Assembly (NCBI GenBank): GCA_009746045.1
Contig: RPFO01000127.1
Location: forward strand, 462,050-526,049
DNA length: 64,000 nucleotides
From: Mesostigma viride
Lineage: Eukaryota > Streptophyta > Mesostigmatophyceae > Mesostigmatales > Mesostigmataceae
Direction: 5' to 3'
Part shown: positions 43,537 to 54,139 of the stretch, in pieces
Layout of the letters: each line of letters begins with the position of its first letter
Position numbering within the stretch: position 1 is the first letter of the stretch
The notes under the pieces: generated by a model
Database searches by the model: none
The model's input: the letters and a program-made list of their open reading frames with translations, nothing else
What the model was told of the DNA's origin: nothing
Program-made: the position numbers and the translations under genes

Positions 43537-44473
43537 GATGATTCAGATGCACTGAGAGCTAAGACATCAAACAGAACCAGAGCGGAGCATATTGAGGTAA
43601 GTCAATATTCACTGCGTAACACCCGTTACGCGATAGCGGTGGTCCATGATGCATCTCCCCGGGGCAGGATGTGGCTAACAACACAGCTGAATGGACTCGG
43701 AACATGTGGATTCCCAGTGGGGGGGCCTTCCAATTGTCATACTTGACACCTCTTTCCTGTAACGAAAAGATTTCCCTTCTTCATGTTCCAGATGAGTCAC
43801 CGTGCTCCTGCCTTTGTGTTTTTTTGGCGTTTGTAAAGAGATATGGGAGGGTAAACAAAAGCAAAGGCTGATATTGCCGTGTGGGGGGCCCGATCCTTGG
43901 TTAGTCTCTCAAGTGCCCACAGAAAAACACGAGAGTAGCACACACAGCGCGCAGCCCAGCCTAGCTCCCTCAGTAAAAGTAAAAGAAAAAGGACAAGAAC
44001 AGCAAAACAAACGAGAACAAGAAAAAGAACAAAACACAGACACGTAGTGCAATGTGAGCGGAATGATGGAGGAAGGTGAGAGGGGGACATCGTATTGAAT
44101 GTGTAGGCATTGAGGCAGCCGAAGCGTCCCATCCCCGGGTACATTCGTGGCTTTCAAAAAAGCCACAACCTGCGTGGAAGAGGAAAATGCAGGAACGATG
44201 AGTATGATCCTGAAAACGAGGTTGAGGAAACGCGGAGAGGAAATGCCGGCCGCTGAAACGATTCCGATGGAACTATGGGTTTCGCCGACATGAGGCGGTG
44301 CAGCTGACTATCTCTATGGTGTCGTGTGTGACCGGGAGTGCCGGTTCACGTGCGCACTCGTCGGACTAGCCCGACGACATGTGTGCTTGGTTGCCCACGG
44401 CTGAAATCCTCTTGCCCGTCATGCAAAGGCCACGCCTCCTAGCCGAAAACGAACTATATTCAACCAATCTAAT
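43537..44473 (-). other. PLE copy 1 5' region
   Basis: Lies between the nuclease start codon and the 3' end of the upstream copy. It is probably the 5' UTR/promoter of the element. No conserved coding and no hammerhead core was found. Confidence 0.5.
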
Positions 44474-45031
44474 ATCAAAGAGACAACCAGCGCAGGCCAG
44501 AAATCGGGAGAATCCGGACCATGGTAGCTCGAGCCTGCCGTTATCTTTTCCGCGTTTTCGAGTCGTTCAGGATGATGAAGATGAATGGTGATGGAAATGT
44601 GTATCCTTGTGCATTGAAATTATGGCTGGCTTACGTGTGGAGCGACTAGATGACCTAGACGGTGGGGCCGGAAACAGCATGCTTGATCAGGGCGTGTGTT
44701 TCTAGCCTAACTGGCCGGGAGTGTCTAGTGGTGAGCACCATTGCTGCGATCGCTCTCCCACCATTTACGAGGAAATACCCGCAAATGGAAAACCACTGAA
44801 AAGGTCTAGCTAGTCAGTCATCACGTTAGCCATGCCATGATTCCAAACGTCCAAGAACTGCACACGGTGCAAAGGCAAAAAGCCGGAGGACAGCACTTTC
44901 AAATGTGCGGCGGGAACCAAAAGCCCGCGGATGCCAGAAAACATCGTGTTGCGGCAGCGACGCGACGATGTGGACAACGAATCCAGTGCCAAGCTCGGAA
45001 CGGCCGCAAAGGAGATCTGGCATCACAGGGT

Positions 45032-46699
45032 TCAGATGTGCGGAGATACTATGCGATCCAGCCGGTCCACGACCTGTTTGTAGAGCTTGTGCCAAGGGGC
45101 AGCACCGAACAGATGTGGGTGACGTTGCAAAAAACATCGGACTTGACGGAGCATAATGGCTCGGTCATAGTCTTTGACCAATAAACGCTGCAAGAGTTCA
45201 ACAAGAGTCGTGATGAAATCAACACGATAAGAACAAAGACGGGAAAAACGATGTAACTGAGAAAGAACAACACCATATTTTGCTGTGTGGGAAAGGAGAC
45301 TGTGAATATCGGGGTAACGAATAAAAGGAATTTGCTGGTATTTAGGATCCTTGCGCTTATCATAGATAGCCGTACGCCAGCCCTTCTTGTTATGGGTAAT
45401 GTTAAGATCGAGGTAATTGCAATGAGTATCCTCCGACGTGAGCTTTAATGTGAGGGACGCTTGCGGGTAGATGCCAGGCAGACCAGCGGTGATATACAAA
45501 TGGGTTGCGAAATCAGGGTTGTCGAAAGCGATGACATCATCAATGTATCGACATGTATGGATAAAACGCCTGATGAGAACATCATCGTTTGAGGCAATGA
45601 GATTCTCCATGAATGCAAGCTCATAAGTGTATAGATAGAGGTTTGCAAGGAGCCCGGCACAGTTAGTGCCCATAGGGATGCCGATAGCTTGTTGGTATAC
45701 ATTGCCCGCAAAACAGATGAAGGTGTTATCAACAAGATAAGAGATCCAATGGACAAGGTCAGCCTTCGTGATAATATAATTATAACCATCCCGCACGATA
45801 GCACCTGCCGCGATCCCTGAGAGCCACGTTGCCGTGGGCTTGGTCTGAGAAACACGCACGTGCAGGTGGTTGCGCCCGTGAGGCCTACGTGCATACAGAC
45901 GAGTAAGGAGGCTATCTAAACGAGCTTTCAAATCGTGCAAATCTAGTGTGGTATATAGAGTGGTGAAATCATAGGTGGCTATGGGCATAGGTATACGTTT
46001 CTCTGCTGCTGTCTTAGAACGGCTAAGGGCGGCAAGGCGTAGGCGTACTTGGGCTGAGTCTATGACGATCCAACTACCAGCGCATTCATACCCGGCATTC
46101 GACAGCACCTCCACCCATAATGCATTGGCTTCGGGGAGAAGAGCATTCAAAGCATGGCAGATGAGTTTCGAGAGAGGCATCAGTGGGGCTGAATGCGACG
46201 CAGCAATGGTGCGCAAAGCAACAGGAGTTTTGTGCAGCTTAAGAGTGAGATACAGATATGGGAACGTAGTGGTGGTGGCGCGTCGCTGCCGCTTAAGGAA
46301 TGCCCGAGCAAAAATGTTTTGGCTGTGCAGAAAAGCCCGATGAGCAGTGATACTGGCGGTGGACTGTGCACGCTGAACATAGGTAGGGCTGGACGCCAAC
46401 TCGTGTTGCAAAGTAGCAAGGTAGTGCTTCTTGCATATGAAAGCAAAGTTGTTGGCACTCTTGTCAACACACGTGATGATAAAGTCCTGCTTGAAGTGGT
46501 CAAGAAGTGCTTTATCTGTGGTGTTGAGCCAGGTGGTGCGGTGGACCTGCTGGAGACGGTAATCAAGCCTGGTGAGACGTGCATTGCATTCGTGAATGAC
46601 GGCGCGAAACCACGGTTCCATGGCAAGGGGAGCAAGCTGTAGGTCCGTGCTCATGGCATTGCAGAATTTGCGCAGTGAGTGATGTGGAGAGCAGTGCAT
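45032..46699 (-). CDS. PLE copy 2: reverse transcriptase, 555-aa frame
   Basis: Nearly identical to copy 1. Differences include loss of one Ala codon near residue 123 and a 4-bp duplication plus one extra base near the fusion point. Motifs A (YDFTTLYTTL), B and C (YIDDV) are intact. The ATG at 46699 is probably accidental because the ancestral protein continued upstream. Confidence 0.85.
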   Translation of the reverse strand: MHCSPHHSLRKFCNAMSTDLQLAPLAMEPWFRAVIHECNARLTRLDYRLQQVHRTTWLNTTDKALLDHFKQDFIITCVDKSANNFAFICKKHYLATLQHELASSPTYVQRAQSTASITAHRAFLHSQNIFARAFLKRQRRATTTTFPYLYLTLKLHKTPVALRTIAASHSAPLMPLSKLICHALNALLPEANALWVEVLSNAGYECAGSWIVIDSAQVRLRLAALSRSKTAAEKRIPMPIATYDFTTLYTTLDLHDLKARLDSLLTRLYARRPHGRNHLHVRVSQTKPTATWLSGIAAGAIVRDGYNYIITKADLVHWISYLVDNTFICFAGNVYQQAIGIPMGTNCAGLLANLYLYTYELAFMENLIASNDDVLIRRFIHTCRYIDDVIAFDNPDFATHLYITAGLPGIYPQASLTLKLTSEDTHCNYLDLNITHNKKGWRTAIYDKRKDPKYQQIPFIRYPDIHSLLSHTAKYGVVLSQLHRFSRLCSYRVDFITTLVELLQRLLVKDYDRAIMLRQVRCFLQRHPHLFGAAPWHKLYKQVVDRLDRIVSPHI

Positions 46700-47400
46700 T
46701 CACCTCTTTGGCACACGTGCGCTGGACCCACGGCCGAAACTTGGTGCCTTTGGCAAAGAGGTCTACAAGCGTGTGGCTCGGCAGGATGCTGAGGTCAGCG
46801 GTCATGACGTGCTGTGAGGTGGGATCAAGGTACTTGAAATACCGTTGTTGTTGGCAGGGGCAGGGCCCTGCCAAGATGGTGGCCAGCTCGGTGGGCGTTG
46901 TATCGCGGCTGACCTTCCCGTTGCTGAAAACCATTTGTCCCAAGGTGGGCGAGTAATGCCAGGCGGCAATGGGAGTGCCGAAAGTGTTGCGCACCACGAG
47001 CGGCATCGCAGCCTGCACTTGCGGCAAATGCAGAATGTGTGGCAAACACAGCTCATCCATCGGCCATCGCAGCATGAATGAAAGGTGAGATCAGCAAACG
47101 GCGCGGACGCAGTGCATCTGCATTCCCATTGACACGGTGCCGAATGATACGTGAGAGAAGGCCTCGCAGACTAGTGGCATGGGAGCGGGGGACTTGCAGA
47201 TCAGCTGGGGAGCACGACCCGACGGCAATGTGTAAGCTGGTAAGCTTCTTCAAGCTGCAGGCTTCGAGATAGGATGCATGAAAGTTGCCGCGTTGCATAA
47301 GCCGAGACATGTGACGCAAGCAGCGGAGACTGGTGGAGTAAAGGGAAGGATCGGTGGACACATGTGTGGAAGGTGGAGGGGCCGGGGTGACGCTGGGGGA
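46640..47400 (-). pseudogene. PLE copy 2: remnant of the region between nuclease and RT
   Basis: Corresponds to copy 1 from about 42820 leftward. It is cut at 47400 before the GIY-YIG domain and broken by a 7-bp insertion at about 47061-47067. A 4-bp duplication near 46676 shifts the frame ahead of the RT. Confidence 0.85.
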
Positions 47401-47429
47401 TGATTACATCAATCAGGCAGCGCCACATT

Positions 47430-47760
47430 GTAAAGCTAGCCTACTCGTCCAAAAAACAGTCATCCCAATTGATGCCCTGGCATATGTAGGCCAGCTGTTC
47501 GTCATAAGAGCCATCATCCCAATTATGGCCCCACGCTAGGCTAGCTATTCTTCATAAAAGCCGTCATCCCGATTGACTTGCCGCCACAGGCGAAAAACTG
47601 TCAACCCTATCGATGCACCGCCGAACAAAGGTGCTATGTATTCGTCATAGTAAAACAACCAAAATGATTCATGCCCCGCCACAGGCCAGCTATTCTTTGT
47701 AAAAACAGTCATCCCGATTGACTCGCTGCCACGTGGCTGCCAAGACCCGGTGCCACGTGG
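47430..47760. repeat. Degenerate ~63-bp tandem repeat
   Basis: Three or four diverged units sharing CCAGCTATTCTTCATAAAA and GTCATCCCGATTGA, plus a short CCACGTGGCTGCCAAGAC duplication near 47730-47765. Confidence 0.65.
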
Positions 47761-47799
47761 CTGCCAAGACTCCTTCAAGCCAACCGTCACTCCGTAGTC

Positions 47800-48942
47800 C
47801 TGCAGGCACAAGGAGTACCACCACGGGAGAACAACACAAGTACATCACAGATGCATGGGAGGGCACCATTCAGCGACACATCATTCTGATCACGGCACAT
47901 CATTATTCATTGTACGGCGGGGTTGAACCTGGTTACCGCCTGGCCGACTTGATTTATGCGGACGACACCACCCTCATCGCGCGCCCCGAGCACATTCAGA
48001 CCTGGATGGACTGTCTGGGCTTGGAGGCGCGGGCGGTGGGGTTGGAGATTAGTGTCAAAACTGAGGCTATGGTGATTGGGGCTTCCAGTCGCCCGCCGCT
48101 ACCACGGCTGCTAGACGGGACGGAGGTCCTGTTCCGCGACCGCTTCAAGCTGTTGGGGAGCTGGCTTCCTGACACCGCCGACGATGTGGACACCCGCATC
48201 GGCCTTGCCTGGGCCAAGCTCCGTTCGCTCACACCCTACTGGCGCTCGAAGGGCCTGGACGGGCACCGCAAGCGCATGCTCTTCAAGGTCCTCGTCCTCA
48301 CGGTGCTCACGTATGGCGCCGAGGCGTGGACCCTCCCACCCAAACTGGCAGCTCGGCTCGACGGCACAGTTTACAGGATGCTCCGGCAGGTCCTTAATGT
48401 AGGTTTTTCCGAGCGTCCGTCATCAGAGTCTTTGTATCATGGCATGCCTCGTGTTTCGGACGAGATTAGGCAGCGTAGGATAGCATTTGTAGGACACCTT
48501 GCCCGCACCAGCCAGGTCGACACCACCCTTGGTCTGGCCGGCCCCCAGCGGCTTGGACAGCCAGGGCGGCACATTCTGACCTGGCCTGGCCCCGCGGACA
48601 TTCCCAAAAGGGTAGGGAAACCTGTCACCAACTACGTTCAGATGTTGCTGGACGACCTAGTGGTCCCAGCCCACTTTGAGCACCGCATCCACTCTCTCTC
48701 CCGTCTTTGGACTGCCATGCAGGACAAGACGCGGTGGAAGAAGATTGTCAAGGCGCACACGCCCGACCCTGTGGGCAAGCCACCCCCCCAAGCGGAGGAG
48801 GCGTTTTGATGAGTAGTGTAGTTAGGATTTTCTAGATAGAGTTAGGATAGTTCGATCACGCGGCTTCCTCCACCCCATCCATCATGAAATATGTGCTACA
48901 TGACCTCCCCACGGAGGCATGTTATAATTTAATTTAATTTTT
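47800..48942 (+). mobile_element. LINE F, 5'-truncated, with intact RT C-terminus
   Basis: The frame ending at 48809 encodes the RT palm and C-terminus: LIYADDTTLIA, LLGSWLPDTADDVDTR, LTYGAEAWTLP, RMLRQVLNVGF, RRIAFVGHLARTSQVDT and a Lys/Pro-rich end. This is a LINE RT (YADD) lacking its endonuclease and the first RT motifs. The 3' UTR ends with the hairpin CCTCC-CCAC-GGAGG (48904-48917) and an AATTTAATTT tail. The 5' boundary is uncertain (47.8-47.93 kb). Confidence 0.8.
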
Positions 48943-48943
48943 A

Positions 48944-49040
48944 ATGGAAATGTGTAGCCTTACATGCGAAATAATGGCCGGCTGACGTGAAGAGCGACTA
49001 GATGACCTAGACGGTGGGGCCGGAAACAGCTTGCTTGTTT
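48944..49040 (-). mobile_element. Penelope 3' UTR fragment
   Basis: Matches about 44588-44690 with changes (GAGCGACTAGATGACCTAGA). Confidence 0.8.
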
Positions 49041-49574
49041 TTGTTTCATCGTGGGCAACGAGTCCAACGACTACTTTCTCTGGGTTGCAAACTGCGGCAA
49101 ATTGAACGCAAACCTCATCATGAAATCTTGACCGTCGAAATGTAACGATCCGACGACTTATGCAGTATGCCGCGTAATTTTTTGCGGGAGAGCCGTTGGG
49201 CCGGTTCCCGACGCGGGCGACCAGTGGTTTGCATTAAGTTAACTTACCTGAAGTTTTCCAACAGAAGTTACCCAAGCCGCACGATGGCACTCATCGACGG
49301 CCTCAGTCTGTTGACGCGTCGGCCCGATTTTGGCGGCATCCAATTTGACCCCAACGGTACCTACCGACAAAGGGCATACATTACCTTTCACGCGCACCAC
49401 GACCCCTTCGAGTTCTGCTATGGCGGTGGTGCCGTGGGGCCCGCATCAGACTGCGGGCCCTTATCTTCTATGGCGGTGCTGCCGTTGGGCCCGAATCAGA
49501 CTGCAGGCCCTTTATGCAGGCGGGCCCTTAATGCATGTCACTTATTTATTCTTCTGCATACAAATATGAAGCAA
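49041..49574 (+). pseudogene. Possible decayed coding sequence, family unknown
   Basis: Protein-like stretches (VGNESNDYFLWVANCG near 49055-49100; ALIDGLSLLTRRPDFGG near 49284-49340) between two Penelope fragments. No domain was recognised; it could be a fragment of a host gene or transposon. Confidence 0.25.
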
Positions 49575-49584
49575 TGAAGTCGTG

Positions 49585-49890
49585 TCCTCCGGATTTTTGC
49601 ATTTGCACCGTGTGCAGTTCTTGGACGTTTGGAAGCATGCATGGCATATGGCTAATGTAATGACTGACTAGCTAGACCGTTTCAGTGGTTTTTCATTTGC
49701 GGTTATTTCCTCGTAAATGGTGGGAAAGCGATCGCAGCAATGGTTCTCACCACTAGACACTCCCGGCCAGCGAAGCCCGATTAAAGTCCTCATCAAGCAA
49801 CCTGTTTCCGGCCCCACTGTATAGGTCATCTTACAGTCGCTCTTTGCGTAAGCCAGCCATAATTTCAATGAACAAGGCTACATATTTGCA
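49585..49890 (+). mobile_element. Penelope 3' UTR fragment, plus orientation
   Basis: Reverse complement of about 40085-40325, with moderate divergence. Confidence 0.8.
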
Positions 49891-50545
49891 TACTCTTTTC
49901 TTGGTTATCGGTGTGCCTTTGTTTGAATGCAGGGGGGGTCGCTGTGCCGACACAACGCGTTCAACGTGCTGGGCATCAAATGAGGGCTCTGGGCGACCAC
50001 CAGTGCCCGACTAGTGTCACCACTGCCTTCCGGACCTGAGGGCGAGCCTGCAGCCGGAGCTGCAGACGTTTTTTCAGGGCTTAGCGCAGCCGCCAGGCTG
50101 CCTGTGTCGAGGAGCGTTTGCTCATCACATATTGCGCAATAGCTTCGGAAAATTATATCAGCGTGTGCGTCTTAGAAAGACGAAGCGATTGTGATATTCA
50201 CAGCCGAATTCGGTGCCCAAACGAGAAAGTTATGATCTCCGCTGTCAGCCATGGCTACCTCGTGGCTCGCGGCTTTGATGGTACATTGGCTATATTGTAT
50301 GATAACCCTATAATGCACCTTAGTGGTGCTGAGTTTTTTTCACATTAATGACTTAATGAAATAAAGCTCATGATTTTTCTCGTGGTATACTGTTGGGGCA
50401 GGCGCAGGCGCAAGAAGTCTCCTACGGTTGACAAACACCATATGTAGCAGGTTCACCTGACAACCATGCCAATATTTTGATGATTGAATGAATAAAGATG
50501 CTCTTTTTGTCGTTTTGCGCCTGACATTTTTGTCGGTTTAGCACT
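49891..50545. other. No gene recognised
   Basis: Contains only short frames; an AATGAAATAAAGC polyadenylation-like signal lies near 50353. Nothing else can be supported. Confidence 0.4.
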
Positions 50546-50549
50546 CACT

Positions 50550-50846
50550 TGTGTTTTTACCACTTGTGTGCATGCTCATGTGGTATTTTTTTACCACTTT
50601 TTATCACTTCTTCGGTTTTACCACTTTTTATCACTTTTTACCACTTGCACAAGCCTTTTACCACCACTTTACCACTTTTTACCACAAAGTGGTAAAAAGT
50701 GGTAAAATATACCCACTTTTTTACCACTTTTTATCACTTTTTATCACTTTTTACCACCCTTAGACCTCTTTTACCACCTCGAGGTGGTAAAAAGGTGGTA
50801 AAAAGTGATAAAAAGTGGTAAATTTACCACCCCCGAGTTCCTAGTG
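50550..50846. repeat. GTGGTAAAAA repeat element, copy 2 (inverted)
   Basis: Ends with CACCCCCGAGTTCCTAGTG, the inverse of the boundary at 39500. The inside is TTTTTACCAC/TTTTTATCAC units and inverted runs. Confidence 0.8.
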
Positions 50847-50870
50847 TCACGTGGCCAACGCAGTCACGTG

Positions 50871-52566
50871 TCTAAATGGTCTGGCTGCCGATTTTCCGCC
50901 TAAAACTGAGTTACAGCCGACACGTCGGCCCCTTCTCGGGGGACCAAATGCCGCGAAAACTATTGAGAATTAGGAAAAGTTTAGCTGAGAAGATCGAAAG
51001 TTTATAATTTTCCTCACAGCATGGTACTAGGGTTTGCATACTTCTGACAAAGTTATAGAGGTGTTCTGGCCGGTCAAAGTACAAGGGGTCAGGGTACTTT
51101 TTCACGTACAACGTGCATTCCGGAAAACGACGACCTGGCCATGGCGGCTTGCGCCCACGCATGGCATTTACGTTTTCGTTCGAATTTTCTGACCAAACTC
51201 AGGAAATTGATTTTATACGTCCTAAAGATGATACAGGCCAATTTTTGGTTCGCGGGAATGCCATTTGATAGGTGTCGGCAGCGTTCTTGCTCGAAAAAAC
51301 TGCGATCAGGCCGGACGATAGAAACGTTGACAGCAATACCTTTCCGGCGTATTTTAAAGGATATATTGGTTTCTTTGTACTTTTTATGATACATAGTAGT
51401 CGTAAACGTGCAAGGGTGGCCAGAAATCGCCGAATCCAGCGACCATGCTGCACAACTTTGGTGTGCCGAAATGCGCCATTTTGCGGCCACCGTCTGGGCC
51501 AAGGTAACGCCATCCATGCCTGGTAAAGCTTAATCATCGTTTTCCTATCGATGTTTGACGTTTATATATACGTTCTAGCTTGTGTAGCGCATTCTTTTTG
51601 CATTATTCATGCTCTTTCTTGACCCTGGCCTGGCCCCTTTCTAAAACACCCTTCTTAGATGCTTCCCTCAGTCAGTTGACCTGCCACAGGGTGATGGTGA
51701 TAAGTTTTAGAGGCTGTATGGGTTTGAATACCTCCATATATGTTTGTTATACATTTCCCACACACATATTGCATGAGTGTGAGGCAGTTGGCTGGTCTCT
51801 GTGGCATCATCAAGCATGTAACCGGTGAGTAGAAGCTTCCCATTGTCAGCATGTGCCACCAGGTGTGCTGGCCATCACCTGGCAAGCTATAGCAGCTTAG
51901 GCCTAGTTTATCCTTGCTAGGGCAAGCTGAAATAGGCTTAAAATCACTAGTTTGTTGGTGGCTGCCTCCTAGAATGCATGCCTTGCGTAGGGTATCCGTA
52001 CCACGTTACCTACGTGCATGGACAAGGTGGCACCTGCACATAGGTGCCATGTAAGGGCAGTGTGATGATGCAGTTATGTTTCCCCATCATTGTGGAAGGG
52101 AAATGTATTGTGTGGCATGGTTGGGGGCCATATTAGTAGGTATTAGTAGGTAGTATGCCCACTCCTACCCCTTGGTTGCTTTTTACCAACGGTACCCCTA
52201 TGGGCTGTACTGGGTGTAACTGCTGGTATACCCACCCAAATGATGACCCCAATGGCTCAAACTGTTCAGCAACTAATTGTTCATCATCCCTGAAGTGGTA
52301 GGTGCCTAGCTCTTACAACATAATTCAAAATGCACATTCTACCAAAAATGAAAACGCTCGTCTTGACCCCCCTGACTTTGACGGCAGTTATACATGGCCT
52401 ACCCTGCATATATGTAAGGTTGTGATATACCAACCCGAAGGGCAACTCATGGACATGCTTGGCCCCCAAGGACAGCCATTGGATATGGGTGGGTTGGATG
52501 GCATCTGGTTTGCAAAATTGTGAAGTTACAGCCGATGCATCGGCAGTATTTCTGCCCATTTAGGGG
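50871..52566 (-). mobile_element. TTAA element copy 3, left terminus lost
   Basis: Matches copies 2 and 4 throughout. The left end lacks TTAACCC and begins CTAAATGGTCTGG next to CAGTCACGTGT. The right end CCATTTAGGGG is followed by TTAATTAATTACTTAA, an A/T tail-like run. Confidence 0.82.
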
Positions 52567-52774
52567 TTAATTAATTACTTAATTAATTAATGCCACCTGG
52601 GTAGACGCTAAAAGAGAATTGAGCTAGTGCTGAGCCAAAATGACATGTGTTTTGCCACCCTAGACACCCAAAAACATGACCACTTTGATCACGGAATGTG
52701 AGGAGGATGCTCGGTGCGTCATACGCCATACCCCGCCATCGGCACAGCCAACCTTGCGACTGGTCTAGTAGGCC

Positions 52775-53260
52775 GGGCCCACTTCAAATGTTCCGCCGTC
52801 CAAGCCAAGTGTGTGACACTTTTTCGCTATTTTCGCAAAAAAAAAAAAAAAATTTCGCACGAGTTCGCGTGATTTTCGCGTGATTTTCGCAAAATTTTCA
52901 CACATTTTCGCACGATTTCGCACGATTTCGCACAATTTTGCATGATTTCGCACGATTTCGCATGGATTTCAACCAAGGGTCGTTTTGGGGAGTGACGTTT
53001 GACAAAATTTCGCATGAATTCACACACGTTGTGCACATAAAAATTTTTTACCGTCGACATTTTTCACATGAAATTTCGCACAATTTCAGCAAATTTCGCA
53101 CAAATTCGCACGATTTCAGCAAATTTCACACGATTTCAGCAAATTTCGCACAATTTCGCACGATTTCGCACGACGAATCACTCTGCAGAGTGACGATCGT
53201 CGAAAAAGTCAAAAAAACGACAAAAAGTGTCACACTTTTCGGAACATTTGAAGTGGACCC
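52775..53260. mobile_element. 486-bp TIR element filled with TTTCGCACGA repeats
   Basis: Ends GGGCCCACTTCAAATGTTCC (left) and GGGTCCACTTCAAATGTTCC (right, reversed), with AAGTGTGTGACACTTTTT / AAAAGTGTCACACTTTTC further in. The interior is a degenerate array of about 10-11-bp TTTCGCACGA/ATTTCAGCAA units. No target duplication was recognised and no coding. Confidence 0.72.
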
Positions 53261-53303
53261 TTTAACAACAAGGCTGGTAGGACGACCCGCCTGAGCAGCA
53301 TAT

Positions 53304-53832
53304 TAATTAATTAATTAATTAGGAACATAACTCCGTGGGGAGTATATGTAGCACATAGCCCAGAGAAGGGGCATATGGCCTATCATACATTCTAAGCTAC
53401 TTCCTGCAAGGGTGGGAATGTAAAGGACCCTTGCTCTAGGTGCACCAGGGCACTTGCATCCCCATGATCTTCAAGCTATGCCCAGCGAAGGGGGAGCCTG
53501 TCATGGGGTGGAAGATCAGCATAGCTATACAAAAAGCTAGGGCATGGCTTCTCAGCAGAGAGTTACTCCCTGCATGGGCACAACATTACTAAATAAAGCT
53601 AGGCATCATCTGGAGGGTGGCTCATCATAGGCACACATGTACATGATTAAATAAAGCGCGTGGCTGAGCTGGGGTAGTGCCTCTAGGAGGCGTACATGTA
53701 CATGGCCACGGTCTATCTATTCTACACTACTAAGTACTGCTGTATTCCCCTAAGCTGGGGCGTCTGGAGTCGTTGGGGCCGCGGGGGTCGCCTGCCAAGG
53801 CTTGTGGCCGACGTAGATGGCCGCCCCCTTCC
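53304..53832 (-). mobile_element. LINE E1 3' fragment with 10-bp target duplication
   Basis: Flanked by AGCAGCATAT at 53294-53303 and 53833-53842. The minus strand carries a C-terminal tail ending in stop 53750-53752 (GHKPWQATPAAPTTPDAPA), a ~400-bp 3' UTR, the hairpin ACTCC-CCAC-GGAGT (53330-53343 reversed) and an (ATTA)n tail. Confidence 0.8.
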
Positions 53833-53981
53833 AGCAGCATATATGCAATGCATGCCTATCTCATGCTAATAATGTGTGCTTTTGTGCCAACAACCAAGTT
53901 GTTCCACCCAACAACCCTCTTCCAAAATGCCCAACAAGCCGGACACGTGGAGGACCACACACGCAGTATATAAAGAGAAAA

Positions 53982-54139
53982 TAATTAATTAATTAGGAAC
54001 ATAACTCCGTTGGGAGTAAATGTAGCACATATCCCAGAGAAGGGGCATATGGCTTTTAATACATTCTAAGCTACTTCCTGCAAGGGTGGGAATGTAAACG
54101 ACACTTGCTCGAGGTGCACCAGGGCATCTGCACCCCCAT
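53982..54139 (-). mobile_element. LINE E2 3' end, cut by the chromovirus
   Basis: Same 3' UTR as E1, with hairpin ACTCC-CAAC-GGAGT (54004-54017 reversed) and an AATTAATTAATT tail. It stops at CCCAT 54139 where the LTR begins. E1 continues CCCATGATCTTC there, so the rest should lie right of the retrotransposon's 5' LTR, outside the window. Confidence 0.75.

Larger units (their letters stand above)
39919..47400 (-). mobile_element. Penelope-like element, head-to-tail dimer with 9-bp target duplication
   Basis: Two copies in the same orientation. The downstream one (39919-44473) is full length and the upstream one (44474-47400) lacks its 5' part. The repeat TGATTACAT flanks the whole dimer (39910-39918 and 47401-47409), so both copies were inserted together. 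Both copies end in the same 3' sequence (TATCAAAGAGACAACC on the plus strand). The layout is GIY-YIG endonuclease, then RT, then ~550-bp 3' UTR. The copies differ by few substitutions and several small indels, so the insertion is young. The 5' region 43537-44473 has no recognised coding. Confidence 0.88.

Noticed and set aside
39926-44473. Hammerhead ribozyme in the Penelope termini
   Set aside because: Expected in some Penelope elements, but I found no CTGANGA..GAAA core. The nearest, CTGAACGACTCGAAAA in the 3' UTR, has an extra base and no stems.
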